A stretch of DNA of 30,804 nucleotides from an uncultured Collinsella sp. (GTDB taxonomy: Bacteria > Actinomycetota > Coriobacteriia > Coriobacteriales > Coriobacteriaceae), in NCBI GenBank assembly GCA_900540995.1, contig UQHO01000024.1, positions 1-30,804 on the forward strand. Reading direction: 5' to 3'. Positions 22,005 through 30,801 of the stretch are shown in pieces. The position numbers and the translations under genes are program-made. Position 1 is the stretch's first letter, and each line of letters starts with the position of its first letter. The notes beneath the pieces were generated by a model, which saw nothing but the letters and a program-made list of their open reading frames with translations, searched no databases and was not told where the DNA came from.

Positions 22005-22643
22005 CTAGACCGAAAAGACGATCTTGCGGCAGTTCCAGAAGTACTGGGCGCCCGAGATAACGGTCAAGACAACGGCAACGGCATACAGGAAGCGCGACAC
22101 CGAGTAGATGCCGAGCGTCAGCGCCACCGGACCAAGGTGCAAGCCGGCCATAGCAAAAACGCACAGGTAACCGCAGATGGAGACCATCGTGGTCGCCGTC
22201 TTGTACTTACCGAGCTTATCGGCCGCAACGACCACACCGGCCGCACTCGCGACCATGCGAAGGGCGCTCACCAGAAGCTCACGGAACAGGATAATGAACA
22301 CGGACCACACGGTCACCGCGCCAAAATCCAAGAACAGCAGCAGGGCCGAAAACACGAGCAGCTTATCGGCGATGGGGTCCAAGAATTTACCGAAGTCGGT
22401 GATCTCGTTGCGCGAACGCGCCAGATAACCGTCGACCTTATCGGTGCACGACAGGATCACATACAGAATGAAGGCAGCGGCGGCGAGCGGGCCGTCGAAG
22501 GTGCTCCAATCCGTACCGGCAACACTCGTGTGAGAAAGCGCCGACACGATCATGAACACCGGGATAAAAACGATGCGAACGCACGTCACGATGTTGGCGG
22601 GCGTCCAAACACTCGTCAGTTCCTTATTGCTCTCGTTTGCCAC
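22005..22643 (-). CDS. pgsA: CDP-diacylglycerol-glycerol-3-phosphate 3-phosphatidyltransferase
   Basis: The 212-residue membrane enzyme makes phosphatidylglycerol phosphate, the first committed step to phosphatidylglycerol and cardiolipin. It has the full signature D-x2-DG-x2-AR-x8-G-x3-D-x3-D (Asp68, Asp71, Gly72, Ala75, Arg76, Gly85, Asp89, Asp93) and the PgsA-like opening WTPANIVTCVRI. The start is GTG 22643 with TAGGAG upstream, overlapping the rimO stop region. Position between rimO and cinA is the usual place for pgsA in Gram-positive genomes, which supports this one, not 976-1680, as the housekeeping PgsA. Confidence 0.94.
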   Translation of the reverse strand: MANESNKELTSVWTPANIVTCVRIVFIPVFMIVSALSHTSVAGTDWSTFDGPLAAAAFILYVILSCTDKVDGYLARSRNEITDFGKFLDPIADKLLVFSALLLFLDFGAVTVWSVFIILFRELLVSALRMVASAAGVVVAADKLGKYKTATTMVSICGYLCVFAMAGLHLGPVALTLGIYSVSRFLYAVAVVLTVISGAQYFWNCRKIVFSV

Positions 22644-22652
22644 GATGCTCTC

Positions 22653-24002
22653 CTACTCCACAACATGGCCGATAAGCTCATAGCAGAAGCTATCGGTAAA
22701 CTCGACAGTCAGAATATCGCCCACAGATGCCTCGCTGGCATCCAAGTGCACCGCGCCATCGGAATCGGGCGCCTGGAACCAGGCATGGCCGATCAGCTCG
22801 GCGCCGTCCTCGGTTTCTTCGATACCGTCGACGATCACCTGGGCGCGCTCGCCCACATGTGCGGCGGTGGCGGCAAAACCGAGCGACTCGGCCAGGTCCA
22901 TGGCCTCCTGGGCGCGCTCGAGCTTGACCTCTTCGTCGACCTGACCCTCCATCTTAGCGGCCAGGCTGCCCTCCTCCTGCGAGTAGGCAAAGACGCTCGT
23001 GTAGTCAAAGCCGACGGTGTCCATAAAGTCGATAAGATCACGAAACTCGTCGTCGGTCTCGGTCGGGAAGCCGACCATGGCCGTGGAGCGAATCACGATA
23101 CCGGGGATGCGCTCGCGAAGGTCGCGGAACAGGTCCTCGAGCTCCTGGCGCGAACCGGAGCGACGCATGGCCTTGAGGATGCGCGCGTCGCAGTGCTGCA
23201 CGGGGATATCGATATAGGGCAGCACCTCGGGCGTATCGCGTATCGTCTCGATGAGTTCGTCAGTCATGCCCTCGGGCTGCAGATAGAGCACGCGGACCCA
23301 GACGTTGTGCGGGCGCACGGCCTCAGCGACGGCACGCAGCAGCTGTGCCAGATTGCGCGGCGAGCCCTCGGCGACGTCCTCGTCGGCAAAGTCGGTGCCC
23401 CAAATACCCGTGTCCTGGCCGATCAGCACGATCTCGCGCACACCGCCGGCAACCAGGTCGCGCACCTCGGAGATAATGCTCTCAGCATTGCGCGAATGAT
23501 AGCGACCGCGAATGTAGGGGATCATGCAGAAGCTGCAAAAACGATTGCAGCCATCGGAGATCTTGACGTAGGCGACAGCACCCTCGACAGTGCGCTTGAC
23601 CTGCGGAATATAGGCTGCGATCTCACGCTCGACACCCAGTACGCCATCGATGACCGCCACGATGCCGTCCTCCTCGTCGGCCTTCACAAAGGCAGCGACC
23701 TCGGGCAGCTCGTCAGGCAGGTCGTCGCCATAGCGCGACGGCACACAGCCGCACATGACGATGGGGCAAGAACGAACGCCGTCCTGAACCTCGTTGGCGA
23801 GCTCGAGCGTGGTCTCGATGCTCTCGGACGTTGCGGAGGCAAGGAACGAGCATGTATTGACGATGGCGATATCGGCATCCTGCGGGTCGAATGCTTCCTC
23901 GTAGCCTGCAGCGGTCAAAAGAGAACGCATGCGGTCGGTGTCAACCTCGTTCTTAGCGCACCCGAGGGTGATGTAGAGCACGGAGCCCAACGGTGTATCC
24001 AT
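22653..24002 (-). CDS. rimO: Ribosomal protein S12 methylthiotransferase RimO
   Basis: This 449-residue radical-SAM enzyme methylthiolates Asp of ribosomal protein S12. N-terminal cluster cysteines are at 15, 51 and 86; the radical-SAM cysteines are 152, 156 and 159 (CNRFCSFC); a TRAM domain closes the chain. The opening TLGCAKNEVDTDRM and the YLQPEGMTDELIE segment distinguish it from MiaB. The AAAGGA ribosome site lies 12-13 nt before the ATG, longer than usual. It is followed directly by pgsA. Confidence 0.95.
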   Translation of the reverse strand: MDTPLGSVLYITLGCAKNEVDTDRMRSLLTAAGYEEAFDPQDADIAIVNTCSFLASATSESIETTLELANEVQDGVRSCPIVMCGCVPSRYGDDLPDELPEVAAFVKADEEDGIVAVIDGVLGVEREIAAYIPQVKRTVEGAVAYVKISDGCNRFCSFCMIPYIRGRYHSRNAESIISEVRDLVAGGVREIVLIGQDTGIWGTDFADEDVAEGSPRNLAQLLRAVAEAVRPHNVWVRVLYLQPEGMTDELIETIRDTPEVLPYIDIPVQHCDARILKAMRRSGSRQELEDLFRDLRERIPGIVIRSTAMVGFPTETDDEFRDLIDFMDTVGFDYTSVFAYSQEEGSLAAKMEGQVDEEVKLERAQEAMDLAESLGFAATAAHVGERAQVIVDGIEETEDGAELIGHAWFQAPDSDGAVHLDASEASVGDILTVEFTDSFCYELIGHVVE

Positions 24003-24029
24003 GTTGGAGAGCGGTCCTTTCGAATGATA

Positions 24030-24527
24030 TTAGCGGTAGTTGGTGAACTGCAGCGGCTGGCCGTAGTCCTGGTCGCGCAGAAACTGGATCACGGTCTGCA
24101 ACGCGTCCTTCGAAGCAGAGGAAACACGCAGCTTGTCGGCCTCGATGGTCACCTTGACCTTGAGCTTTTGGTCCTTGATGTCCTTGTTGATCTTCTTGGC
24201 GGTCGCCTGGTCGATACCCTCGACGATATGGCCGAGCACGCGCACGGTGCCGCCCGATGCCGCCTGCGGAGCATCCCACGAGACAGCCTTGAGGTCGATG
24301 CCGCGCCTGATGAGCTTGGAGCTCAGCACGTCGATAATCTGCTTGGAGACAAAGTCGGCCGGGGCGTTGATCGTAAAGAGCTTGTCGCCCTTCGAAAGCT
24401 CGATCGTGGCGCCGGAATCCTTAAGGTCATAGCGCTGGGAAATCTCGCGCGTGGTCTGCTGGAAGGCGTTGTCGACCTCTTGCATGTTGACCTCGGACAC
24501 GACGTCGAAGCTGGAATCTTTAGCCAT
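24030..24527 (-). CDS. yajQ: YajQ family nucleotide-binding protein
   Basis: The 165-residue protein matches YajQ throughout: SSFDVVSEVNMQEVDNAFQQ at the start, DLKDSGATIEL, and FLRDQDYGQPLQFTNYR at the end. The family has two ferredoxin-like domains; some members bind cyclic di-GMP and others tRNA or nucleotides. GAAAGGA precedes the ATG by 6-7 nt. It lies between the RodZ-like gene (26 bp) and rimO (27 bp), so it belongs to the same operon. Which ligand applies here is unknown. Confidence 0.94.
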   Translation of the reverse strand: MAKDSSFDVVSEVNMQEVDNAFQQTTREISQRYDLKDSGATIELSKGDKLFTINAPADFVSKQIIDVLSSKLIRRGIDLKAVSWDAPQAASGGTVRVLGHIVEGIDQATAKKINKDIKDQKLKVKVTIEADKLRVSSASKDALQTVIQFLRDQDYGQPLQFTNYR

Positions 24528-24553
24528 GATGTTTCCTTTCGCGTACGAGCGGC

Positions 24554-26083
24554 TTAGTAGCTATCGTACGAATAGTCGGTAGAATCGGTGGGCGTCTGAC
24601 CGTCAGTTGAGGTATCGGCGCCATCCGTGGACTGGGCATCGGTACCGTCGGTGGTGTCGGTACCATCGGTGGTGTCGGTACCATCGGTGGTGTCGGTACC
24701 ATCAGAACTTTCACCATTCTCGGAATCAGTCGTTTCCTTCTTGGGAACGGTAATCGTCACACGCGCCACGCCCGAGGTCTTGGTATCGTAACGGACCTTT
24801 TCACCGTTCTTGGTAACGGTGACATCGGAAGGCTTGGACGTGGTGATCTCGATCGAGGACTCGGGCGTGTACTCCTGCTCAAAGGGGCCAGTCGCTTGGG
24901 CGCCATAGACCGACTTGCCGTCGACCTTGACCTCAATCCACGCGGTCTTTCCCTTGGCAACGGAGACTTTGACCTTCGTGACCTCGTTCTCTTCCTTCTT
25001 GGCCGTCGTCTTAGTAGCGTCCGAGTCAGTCGACTCATCCGTCGCCCCATCGGTGTCTTCGTCCTCATCGACCGTTTCGGTCTTCTTGGAAGACTTCTTA
25101 GTCGTTGCCTTGGTGGCAGCGGGCGTCTCAGGCGTCGCCTCGGGCGCCGAGGAGCCGCAGCCACGTAGGAGCACCACGATGAGCACGATCAGCAGCAAGG
25201 CCACGGCACCGATGCCGGCGTAAACGATACGAGGATCTAGACCGTTGTTCTGGGAAGCACGCCCACCGCCACGTCCACGACTGGAACTGCTGCGGCCGCC
25301 TCCCTGAGGGATACGACCACGATTGCTATCGGAACGGCCGCGATAGCCACCCTGGCCCTGAAGGCTGCGCTGACCCGAGCGGGGCGCAAGTTCACCGCGG
25401 CCTTGATAGCCACGCTGGCCCGAACGCGGAGCCGAAGAGCGCTGGCCATACGGCTGCGACTGAGAACGAAGACGCGGCGTCACCTGCGTGGTATCGGCGT
25501 CCGCATAGCCGCCACGAGAGCGACCAGAAGAGACCCCACGGTAACCGCGATCGGAATAGCCGCCGTCGCCGTAGCCGGCACGAGGGTCACGAGCCACGCC
25601 GCGGGCAGCGGGAAGTGCACGGTCCTCGGGCATCGGCGTACTGCGGAACCGGTCACGCTGCGAACGAATCTCCTCGCCCGAACCCGTCTCGGTAATATAA
25701 CCGGCCTGCTGAGGACGCTGTCCATAACGCGTCGAACGACCGCCCTGAACCATCAGGAAGCGACCGTTATCGACCGAGGAACGCGAATTGACGTAGCCAG
25801 CGGCGTCCTGAAAACGACCGCCCTGCTGCGACGTCTCGCGCTCATATGCCATCAGATCGTCAAAGTAGGCATTGACGACCTCGCGCGGATTGAGGCCCAA
25901 AAAGCGAGCATAGCTCGAAATCATGCCCTGCGCATAGCCGCGCGGCGGCATCGAAGCAAAGTTACCGGTCTCGAAAAACTCGATGATCTGCGGCCTGATT
26001 TTGATGGTGTTGGCGACTTGCTGAATGGAAAGGCCCATTCGGCGACGCTGCTCGAGCAGCATGTCACCAAAGCGTGCAGCCAT
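24554..26083 (-). CDS. RodZ-like membrane protein with RG-rich linker
   Basis: Residues 1-75 form the RodZ-type helix-turn-helix (LLEQRRRMGLSIQQVANTIKIRP ... YAQGMISSYARFLGL, written here in parts), which in RodZ contacts MreB. Residues ~85-280 are an Arg/Gly/Ser-rich, low-complexity region with many RG and RGG steps. A membrane helix follows (286-306), then acidic Ser/Thr segments, a folded domain similar to DUF4115 (about 368-447), and a Thr-Asp-Gly repeat tail. At 509 residues it is longer than most RodZ proteins. Its ATG overlaps the ftsK stop (TGATG), with GGAGGA inside ftsK. No mreB is in the window, so a role in cell shape is only inferred. Confidence 0.82.
   Translation of the reverse strand: MAARFGDMLLEQRRRMGLSIQQVANTIKIRPQIIEFFETGNFASMPPRGYAQGMISSYARFLGLNPREVVNAYFDDLMAYERETSQQGGRFQDAAGYVNSRSSVDNGRFLMVQGGRSTRYGQRPQQAGYITETGSGEEIRSQRDRFRSTPMPEDRALPAARGVARDPRAGYGDGGYSDRGYRGVSSGRSRGGYADADTTQVTPRLRSQSQPYGQRSSAPRSGQRGYQGRGELAPRSGQRSLQGQGGYRGRSDSNRGRIPQGGGRSSSSRGRGGGRASQNNGLDPRIVYAGIGAVALLLIVLIVVLLRGCGSSAPEATPETPAATKATTKKSSKKTETVDEDEDTDGATDESTDSDATKTTAKKEENEVTKVKVSVAKGKTAWIEVKVDGKSVYGAQATGPFEQEYTPESSIEITTSKPSDVTVTKNGEKVRYDTKTSGVARVTITVPKKETTDSENGESSDGTDTTDGTDTTDGTDTTDGTDAQSTDGADTSTDGQTPTDSTDYSYDSY
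24641..24694. repeat. 18-bp tandem repeat in the RodZ-like gene
   Basis: Three copies of GGTACC(A/G)TCGGTGGTGTC, plus a partial fourth, encode repeated Thr-Asp-Gly-Thr-Asp-Thr in the extracellular tail. Near identity at DNA level suggests recent slippage and possible length variation between strains. Confidence 0.85.
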
Positions 26084-28860
26084 CAGAATCCTCCAAACTC
26101 ACGATCTTCACGTGCCATCTCGGCGTCGACAGATTCCAGCGCGGCAAGCCCCTCCTCGTCCAGCAGGACCTCGCGCGGCTTGGAACCGTCGGGCGGACCG
26201 ACGACACCCTTTTCTTCCAGCATGTCCATAATACGCCCGGCGCGCGCATAGCCAACCTTCAGACGACGTTGCAGGCCAGATGTGGAGCCAAGCTGCGATT
26301 CCACCACAATATGGGCGGCTTCCCAAATGAGAGGATCATCGTCTTGCGGCTCGGCGACTCCGGTGCGGACAATGCTGCCGCCACCCGCCATGGACATGGA
26401 AGCGGGCGCCACGGCAGACAGGATCTCCTCGTGGTAGTCGGGCTCGCTCTGCGACTTGACGAACTCGACAATCTCGTTGATTTCGTCATCCGAGACAAAG
26501 CAGCCCTGGATACGGCGAGGCTTGCCCCAGTCGACCTTTGAGAACAGCATGTCGCCCAAACCAGTGAGCTTTTCGGCGCCCATCTGATCAATGATGACGC
26601 GCGAGTCGATACCCGTGGCGACGTTAAAGGCGATGCGGTTGGTGATGTTAGCCTTGATAAGGCCCGTCACCACGTTGGAGCTCGGACGCTGCGTAGCCAC
26701 AATGAGGTGAATGCCGGCGGCACGGCCCAGCTGGGCGATACGCACGATCGAGGCCTCGACATCCTTACCGGCAACCATCATCAGGTCCGAGAGCTCGTCG
26801 ATGATAATGACCAGGTAGGGCATCTTTTGCGGCGGGTTATCGTAATGCTCAAACTCGCCGGCGGCCTGCTTTTCGTTGTAGGTCGAGATCTTACGCACGT
26901 TGAGACGCTCGAAGACCTTCAGGCGACGCTCCATCTCGGACACGGCCCATTGCAGAGCACTCGCGGCCTGCTTGGGCTCGGTCACTACAGGCACGTAAAG
27001 ATGCGGCAGACCGTTATAGCCCGCAAGCTCGACGCGCTTGGGGTCGACCATGATCAGGCGAACGTCCTCGGGAAGGGCGCGCATGAGCAAGGTCGTGATG
27101 ATGGAGTTGATCATCACCGACTTACCAGAACCGGTCGTACCGGCGATCAACAGGTGAGGCATCTTGGCGAGGTCGGCGACGACCGGCGTGCCCTCGGCGT
27201 CGCGGCCGATGGCGAGCTCGAGCGGACCGCCCTTCACATAGGGCAGCACGTCGCCCAGATTGACGTTCTGGCGCTTGCGGTTGGGAATCTCGATGCCCAC
27301 GAGCGAGGTGCCGGGGATCGGGGCAAAGATACGCACCGACTGGGCAGCGAGCGAAAGCGCGATATCGTCCTCGAGGCTCGAGATTTTGCTCACACGCTCG
27401 CCCTCACCGGGCTGCAGCTTAAAGGTCGTCACCGTGGGGCCGGCGATCCAGCCGACCACGCGGGCACTGCGGCCAAACTCAAGCAAGGTGGATTGCAGTG
27501 ACTCAGCGGTCTGCTCCAGCTCCTTGTCCGAAGACGCAGCGGAAGCCGACTGCGGGTTGGCATGCAGGATTTCGAGCGGCGGAAGCTTGAGGCCGTCCTC
27601 TTCTTCGCCCTCGTTATCTGCGGCGCCGTCGTCCACTCCCCCATCACGAGCCGCAGCCGATTCGATAGCACTCGTGGCAGGCGCATCGGCAACCTTGGGA
27701 TGCTTCAGGAAGTCGGGAATCTGAGGTGCGGCCGAGACGGGATTCACGGCAAACGGCGGCTCGGACTCGTCAATCTTATCGGGGTCGTCTTCCATCGAAA
27801 GCTGGCCGGTTACCTGGCCGCGCTTTGCATGGCGACGCGGCAGCAAAGTTGTCTTTGCGGTCTCAATCGGAGCCTCGTCGTCCTCGTCATCGCCCTCGGT
27901 AAGCTCAATCTCGCTATCGGACCAAGATGGGTCGGGCTCACTCGTATTGAGCTTAGGCGCAGCCTTGCCCTTCTTGACATGGCGACGCGGCAGCAGCGTG
28001 GTCTTGGCCCGCTCGGCTTCAACCGACTCGGATACGTCGACAAACGGGTCATCGTCCTCGTCGTCATCCAAAACCGGGTCGACATCGCCACCCATGACCG
28101 TGGTCACCGCGGCGTCAGTCCCCTTCTGGCGCAGAATGCTCAGGTGCGGACGAGCGACGCCGGGAACAGACAGGGCCTCTTCATCGCCCCACGGGCTCGC
28201 ATTGACATCGGCACGTCGACGCTCGGCAAAATCGGCAGCGCGATCGCGTGCGGAGCGCAAAACGCCACCCACCGAAAAGCCGATAATGACCAAACCAACG
28301 ACGACAAGCCCCAGCAAGACAACCATGGCGATAGGTTTACCCAGGGCGTTTTGCAAGGCACTTGCGATAAAGGCGCCAATGTAGCCGCCCGACACGGAAA
28401 GGTTCTGCGGCGTAAACATAAGGTCGCACGAATCGCTCGTGCCCGGCACCATCAACGAAAGAATGGAGACGACGGCGATAAAGACCAAGGCGCCGCCCGC
28501 AACAGAGCGCACGTTGAGCGGCGAGTCCTCACCCAAAAAGAGCGTGGCGGCAAACAGCAAGATGACGATCGGCAGCACGTAGGCGCCCAGACCAAAGCCC
28601 AGGTGGTAGAAACCGGCAACCGCAGCCGTCACGGGCGCTGTTGCCGGAGAGATCACGGCAATGAAGGACGCGATCGCCAAAACGGCGATGACCACACCGG
28701 CGATATCGCGATTGGCCGAAGGCTCGACCAAGGGCTCAAACTCATCAAACTCGGACTCGTGGCCCTTATTGGCACGCAGATGGGAACCGGCACCCTTAGC
28801 AGATGCCGGTTGGTTATTGGCCTTATTGCCTTTGGCGTTTTGTGCAGATCCGCGCGCCAA
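26083..28860 (-). CDS. ftsK: DNA translocase FtsK/SpoIIIE
   Basis: The 925-residue protein pumps DNA through the division septum. It has about four N-terminal membrane segments (54-198), an acidic linker (200-430), and a motor with Walker A GTTGSGKS (574-581) and Walker B LVIIIDE (683-689), followed by a C-terminal gamma winged helix (about 845-900) that reads KOPS/SRS-type DNA. The linker carries AKTTLLPRRHVKKG (285-298) and a near copy at 335-348. The start is TTG 28860: GGAGG lies 6 nt upstream inside the last codons of RNase J, and only one base separates the genes. Confidence 0.96.
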   Translation of the reverse strand: MARGSAQNAKGNKANNQPASAKGAGSHLRANKGHESEFDEFEPLVEPSANRDIAGVVIAVLAIASFIAVISPATAPVTAAVAGFYHLGFGLGAYVLPIVILLFAATLFLGEDSPLNVRSVAGGALVFIAVVSILSLMVPGTSDSCDLMFTPQNLSVSGGYIGAFIASALQNALGKPIAMVVLLGLVVVGLVIIGFSVGGVLRSARDRAADFAERRRADVNASPWGDEEALSVPGVARPHLSILRQKGTDAAVTTVMGGDVDPVLDDDEDDDPFVDVSESVEAERAKTTLLPRRHVKKGKAAPKLNTSEPDPSWSDSEIELTEGDDEDDEAPIETAKTTLLPRRHAKRGQVTGQLSMEDDPDKIDESEPPFAVNPVSAAPQIPDFLKHPKVADAPATSAIESAAARDGGVDDGAADNEGEEEDGLKLPPLEILHANPQSASAASSDKELEQTAESLQSTLLEFGRSARVVGWIAGPTVTTFKLQPGEGERVSKISSLEDDIALSLAAQSVRIFAPIPGTSLVGIEIPNRKRQNVNLGDVLPYVKGGPLELAIGRDAEGTPVVADLAKMPHLLIAGTTGSGKSVMINSIITTLLMRALPEDVRLIMVDPKRVELAGYNGLPHLYVPVVTEPKQAASALQWAVSEMERRLKVFERLNVRKISTYNEKQAAGEFEHYDNPPQKMPYLVIIIDELSDLMMVAGKDVEASIVRIAQLGRAAGIHLIVATQRPSSNVVTGLIKANITNRIAFNVATGIDSRVIIDQMGAEKLTGLGDMLFSKVDWGKPRRIQGCFVSDDEINEIVEFVKSQSEPDYHEEILSAVAPASMSMAGGGSIVRTGVAEPQDDDPLIWEAAHIVVESQLGSTSGLQRRLKVGYARAGRIMDMLEEKGVVGPPDGSKPREVLLDEEGLAALESVDAEMAREDREFGGF

Positions 28861-28861
28861 A

Positions 28862-30532
28862 CTAAACCTCCATGACGACCGGGATGATCATCGGACGGGT
28901 GCGCGTACGGCTCCAGATAAAGTTAGAGAGCGAATCGCGCACGGCCTTGCGAATGGCATCGGAACCGCTGCTGGTAAAGCTAAACTTACCCTTCTCGATC
29001 GTCTTCATAATGGACGCGGAGGCATCCTCGGAGAACTGGTCGTCGATGGCAAACGAGACGCCGCGGCCCGAGAACTCGATGGCCTCGATCTTCTTGTGTT
29101 TGAGGGAGACGATGGCAACGGCCGTGACCATACCGTCGTTGGCGAGCTTCTGGCGATCGCGCAGGACGATGGGGTCGGTATCGCCGATACGCAGGCCGTC
29201 GACGTAGACGACGCCGGACTCGACGGGCGTACCGCGCTTGACGATACCGCCGCGCATCTCGAGCGTGTCACCGTTATCGAGGATAAAGATATGATCGTCC
29301 TTGAGACCCATCTTGCGGGCCAGCTGGGCATGGGCGCGCAGATGCACGGCCTCGCCGTGGACCGGCATAAAGTACGTAGGCTTGGCCATGGCCATCAGAA
29401 GCTTGAGCTCCTCCTGGCTACCGTGACCCGAGACGTGGACGAGAGCGCGGTTCTTATCCCACACGTCGCAGCCGAGCTTGGCCAGGCTGTTGACGACCTG
29501 CTGGACGGCCTTCTCGTTGCCGGGAACGGGAGTTGCCGAGAGGATAACGGTATCGCCCTCGTGGATGGAGAGCGTCTTGTGCTCGCCATTGGCCATGCGG
29601 GACAGGGCCGACAGCGGCTCGCCCTGCGAACCAGTGCACATGACGACGATCTTGTCGTCAGGCAGGTTATCAATATCGAAGGCATCGATGATATCAGCGT
29701 CATCGATGGTGAGGTAGCCCAGCTCACGCGCCACGCGGGTGTTCGTGAGCATGGAACGACCGGTCACAACGACCTTACGACCGCACTTGCGGGCGGCATC
29801 GCAGATCTGTTGCAGACGATGGATGTGGCTCGAGAACGACGCGACGAACACGCGACCCGGGGCATTCTTGATGGCGTGCAACAGGTTGGGACCAACCTCG
29901 GCCTCGGACTTGGTAAAGCCCGGAACCGTGGCGTTGGTGGAGTCGGAAAGCAGCAGGTCGATCCCCTGCTTGGCAAAGCGACTGATAGCGGCATAGTCGG
30001 GCGTGACGCCGTCGATGGGCGTCTGGTCGAGCTTAAAGTCGCCGGTGTGCATAACGGTGCCCTGATTGGTGCGGATGAACACGCCCAGAGCGCCCGGGAT
30101 GGAGTGCGTCATCGAGAAAAAGTCGAGCGAGATGCCGCCGAGGTTGACATGGCTGCCGCCCTTGACCTCGCGGAACTTGGGCGCGCGGATTCGGAACTCG
30201 GAGAGCTTGCCCTCGATAAAACCAAGCGTCAGCTTGCTCGAGAAGATGGGCACCTTGTTGTTGAGGTCCTGCAGCAGGTACGGAAGCGAACCGGTGTGGT
30301 CCTCGTGGCCGTGGGTGACGATGATACCGCGGAGCTTCTCCTCGTTCTCCAGAACGTAGGTGTAGTCGGGAAGTACCAGGTCGATACCGGGCTGGGAGTC
30401 GTCGGGGAACATGAGACCAGCGTCGACGAGCACCATGTCGTCGCCGCACTCGAAGACCGTCATGTTCTTGCCGATGCCGTCAAGGCCGCCGAGCGGGATG
30501 ATCTTCAAGGGAGATGATTTTTTAGCTGCCAT
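28862..30532 (-). CDS. rnj: Ribonuclease J
   Basis: The 556-residue metallo-beta-lactamase/beta-CASP nuclease matures and degrades RNA with 5'-exonuclease and endonuclease activity. Metal-binding HGHEDH is at 74-79, with MHTGDFKLDQ, the beta-CASP SHIHR segment, and the late VHGEAVHL metal motif; the C-terminal domain is complete. I chose ATG 30532; AAAGGA lies about 14 nt upstream, a long gap, but no closer in-frame start exists. The frame runs open to 30685 through the presumed leader. It heads the ftsK-rodZ-yajQ-rimO-pgsA-cinA series. Confidence 0.95.
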   Translation of the reverse strand: MAAKKSSPLKIIPLGGLDGIGKNMTVFECGDDMVLVDAGLMFPDDSQPGIDLVLPDYTYVLENEEKLRGIIVTHGHEDHTGSLPYLLQDLNNKVPIFSSKLTLGFIEGKLSEFRIRAPKFREVKGGSHVNLGGISLDFFSMTHSIPGALGVFIRTNQGTVMHTGDFKLDQTPIDGVTPDYAAISRFAKQGIDLLLSDSTNATVPGFTKSEAEVGPNLLHAIKNAPGRVFVASFSSHIHRLQQICDAARKCGRKVVVTGRSMLTNTRVARELGYLTIDDADIIDAFDIDNLPDDKIVVMCTGSQGEPLSALSRMANGEHKTLSIHEGDTVILSATPVPGNEKAVQQVVNSLAKLGCDVWDKNRALVHVSGHGSQEELKLLMAMAKPTYFMPVHGEAVHLRAHAQLARKMGLKDDHIFILDNGDTLEMRGGIVKRGTPVESGVVYVDGLRIGDTDPIVLRDRQKLANDGMVTAVAIVSLKHKKIEAIEFSGRGVSFAIDDQFSEDASASIMKTIEKGKFSFTSSGSDAIRKAVRDSLSNFIWSRTRTRPMIIPVVMEV

Positions 30533-30702
30533 AGGTTCGTGTGGTTTCCTTTCTTCGAAACGGGTCTGGAACAACCGACGGGGCGCTTCTGGCAAACCGA
30601 CCGCCGGGAACATACAAACATGCATCACAGAGTCGATGCAATAACCACAGTATGATACCCATTTGCCCACCAACAGACCACCCATGCATCAAAGCCCCAT
30701 CT

Positions 30703-30725
30703 GAACCGGTCTATCCCACCGGTTC
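30703..30725. repeat. 8-bp inverted repeat upstream of rnj
   Basis: GAACCGGT and ACCGGTTC flank a 7-nt loop. No T-tract follows. It may belong to the leader of rnj or the end of the gene beyond the window. Confidence 0.4.
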
Positions 30726-30778
30726 CCCGCGAGGCCGGGCACGGGTGAAGTTTCCTGCTCTACAGTCCTGCTCACGAC

Positions 30779-30801
30779 GGAGGCCACATTAAGTGGCCTC
30801 C
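30779..30801. terminator. Hairpin at the right window edge, possible terminator
   Basis: GGAGGCCAC and GTGGCCTCC form a perfect 9-bp stem with a 5-nt loop. It probably ends the gene that lies beyond the right edge; the T-tract cannot be judged on the plus side because the window ends. Confidence 0.5.

Noticed and set aside
21516..24557. 1013-codon open frame on the plus strand
   Set aside because: It lies wholly opposite cinA, pgsA, rimO and yajQ, is rich in His/Arg/Gly/Asp as expected for antisense of G+C-rich genes, and has no domain or ribosome site.
28661..30517. 618-codon open frame on the plus strand
   Set aside because: Antisense of RNase J and the ftsK start; low-complexity composition and no recognisable motif.
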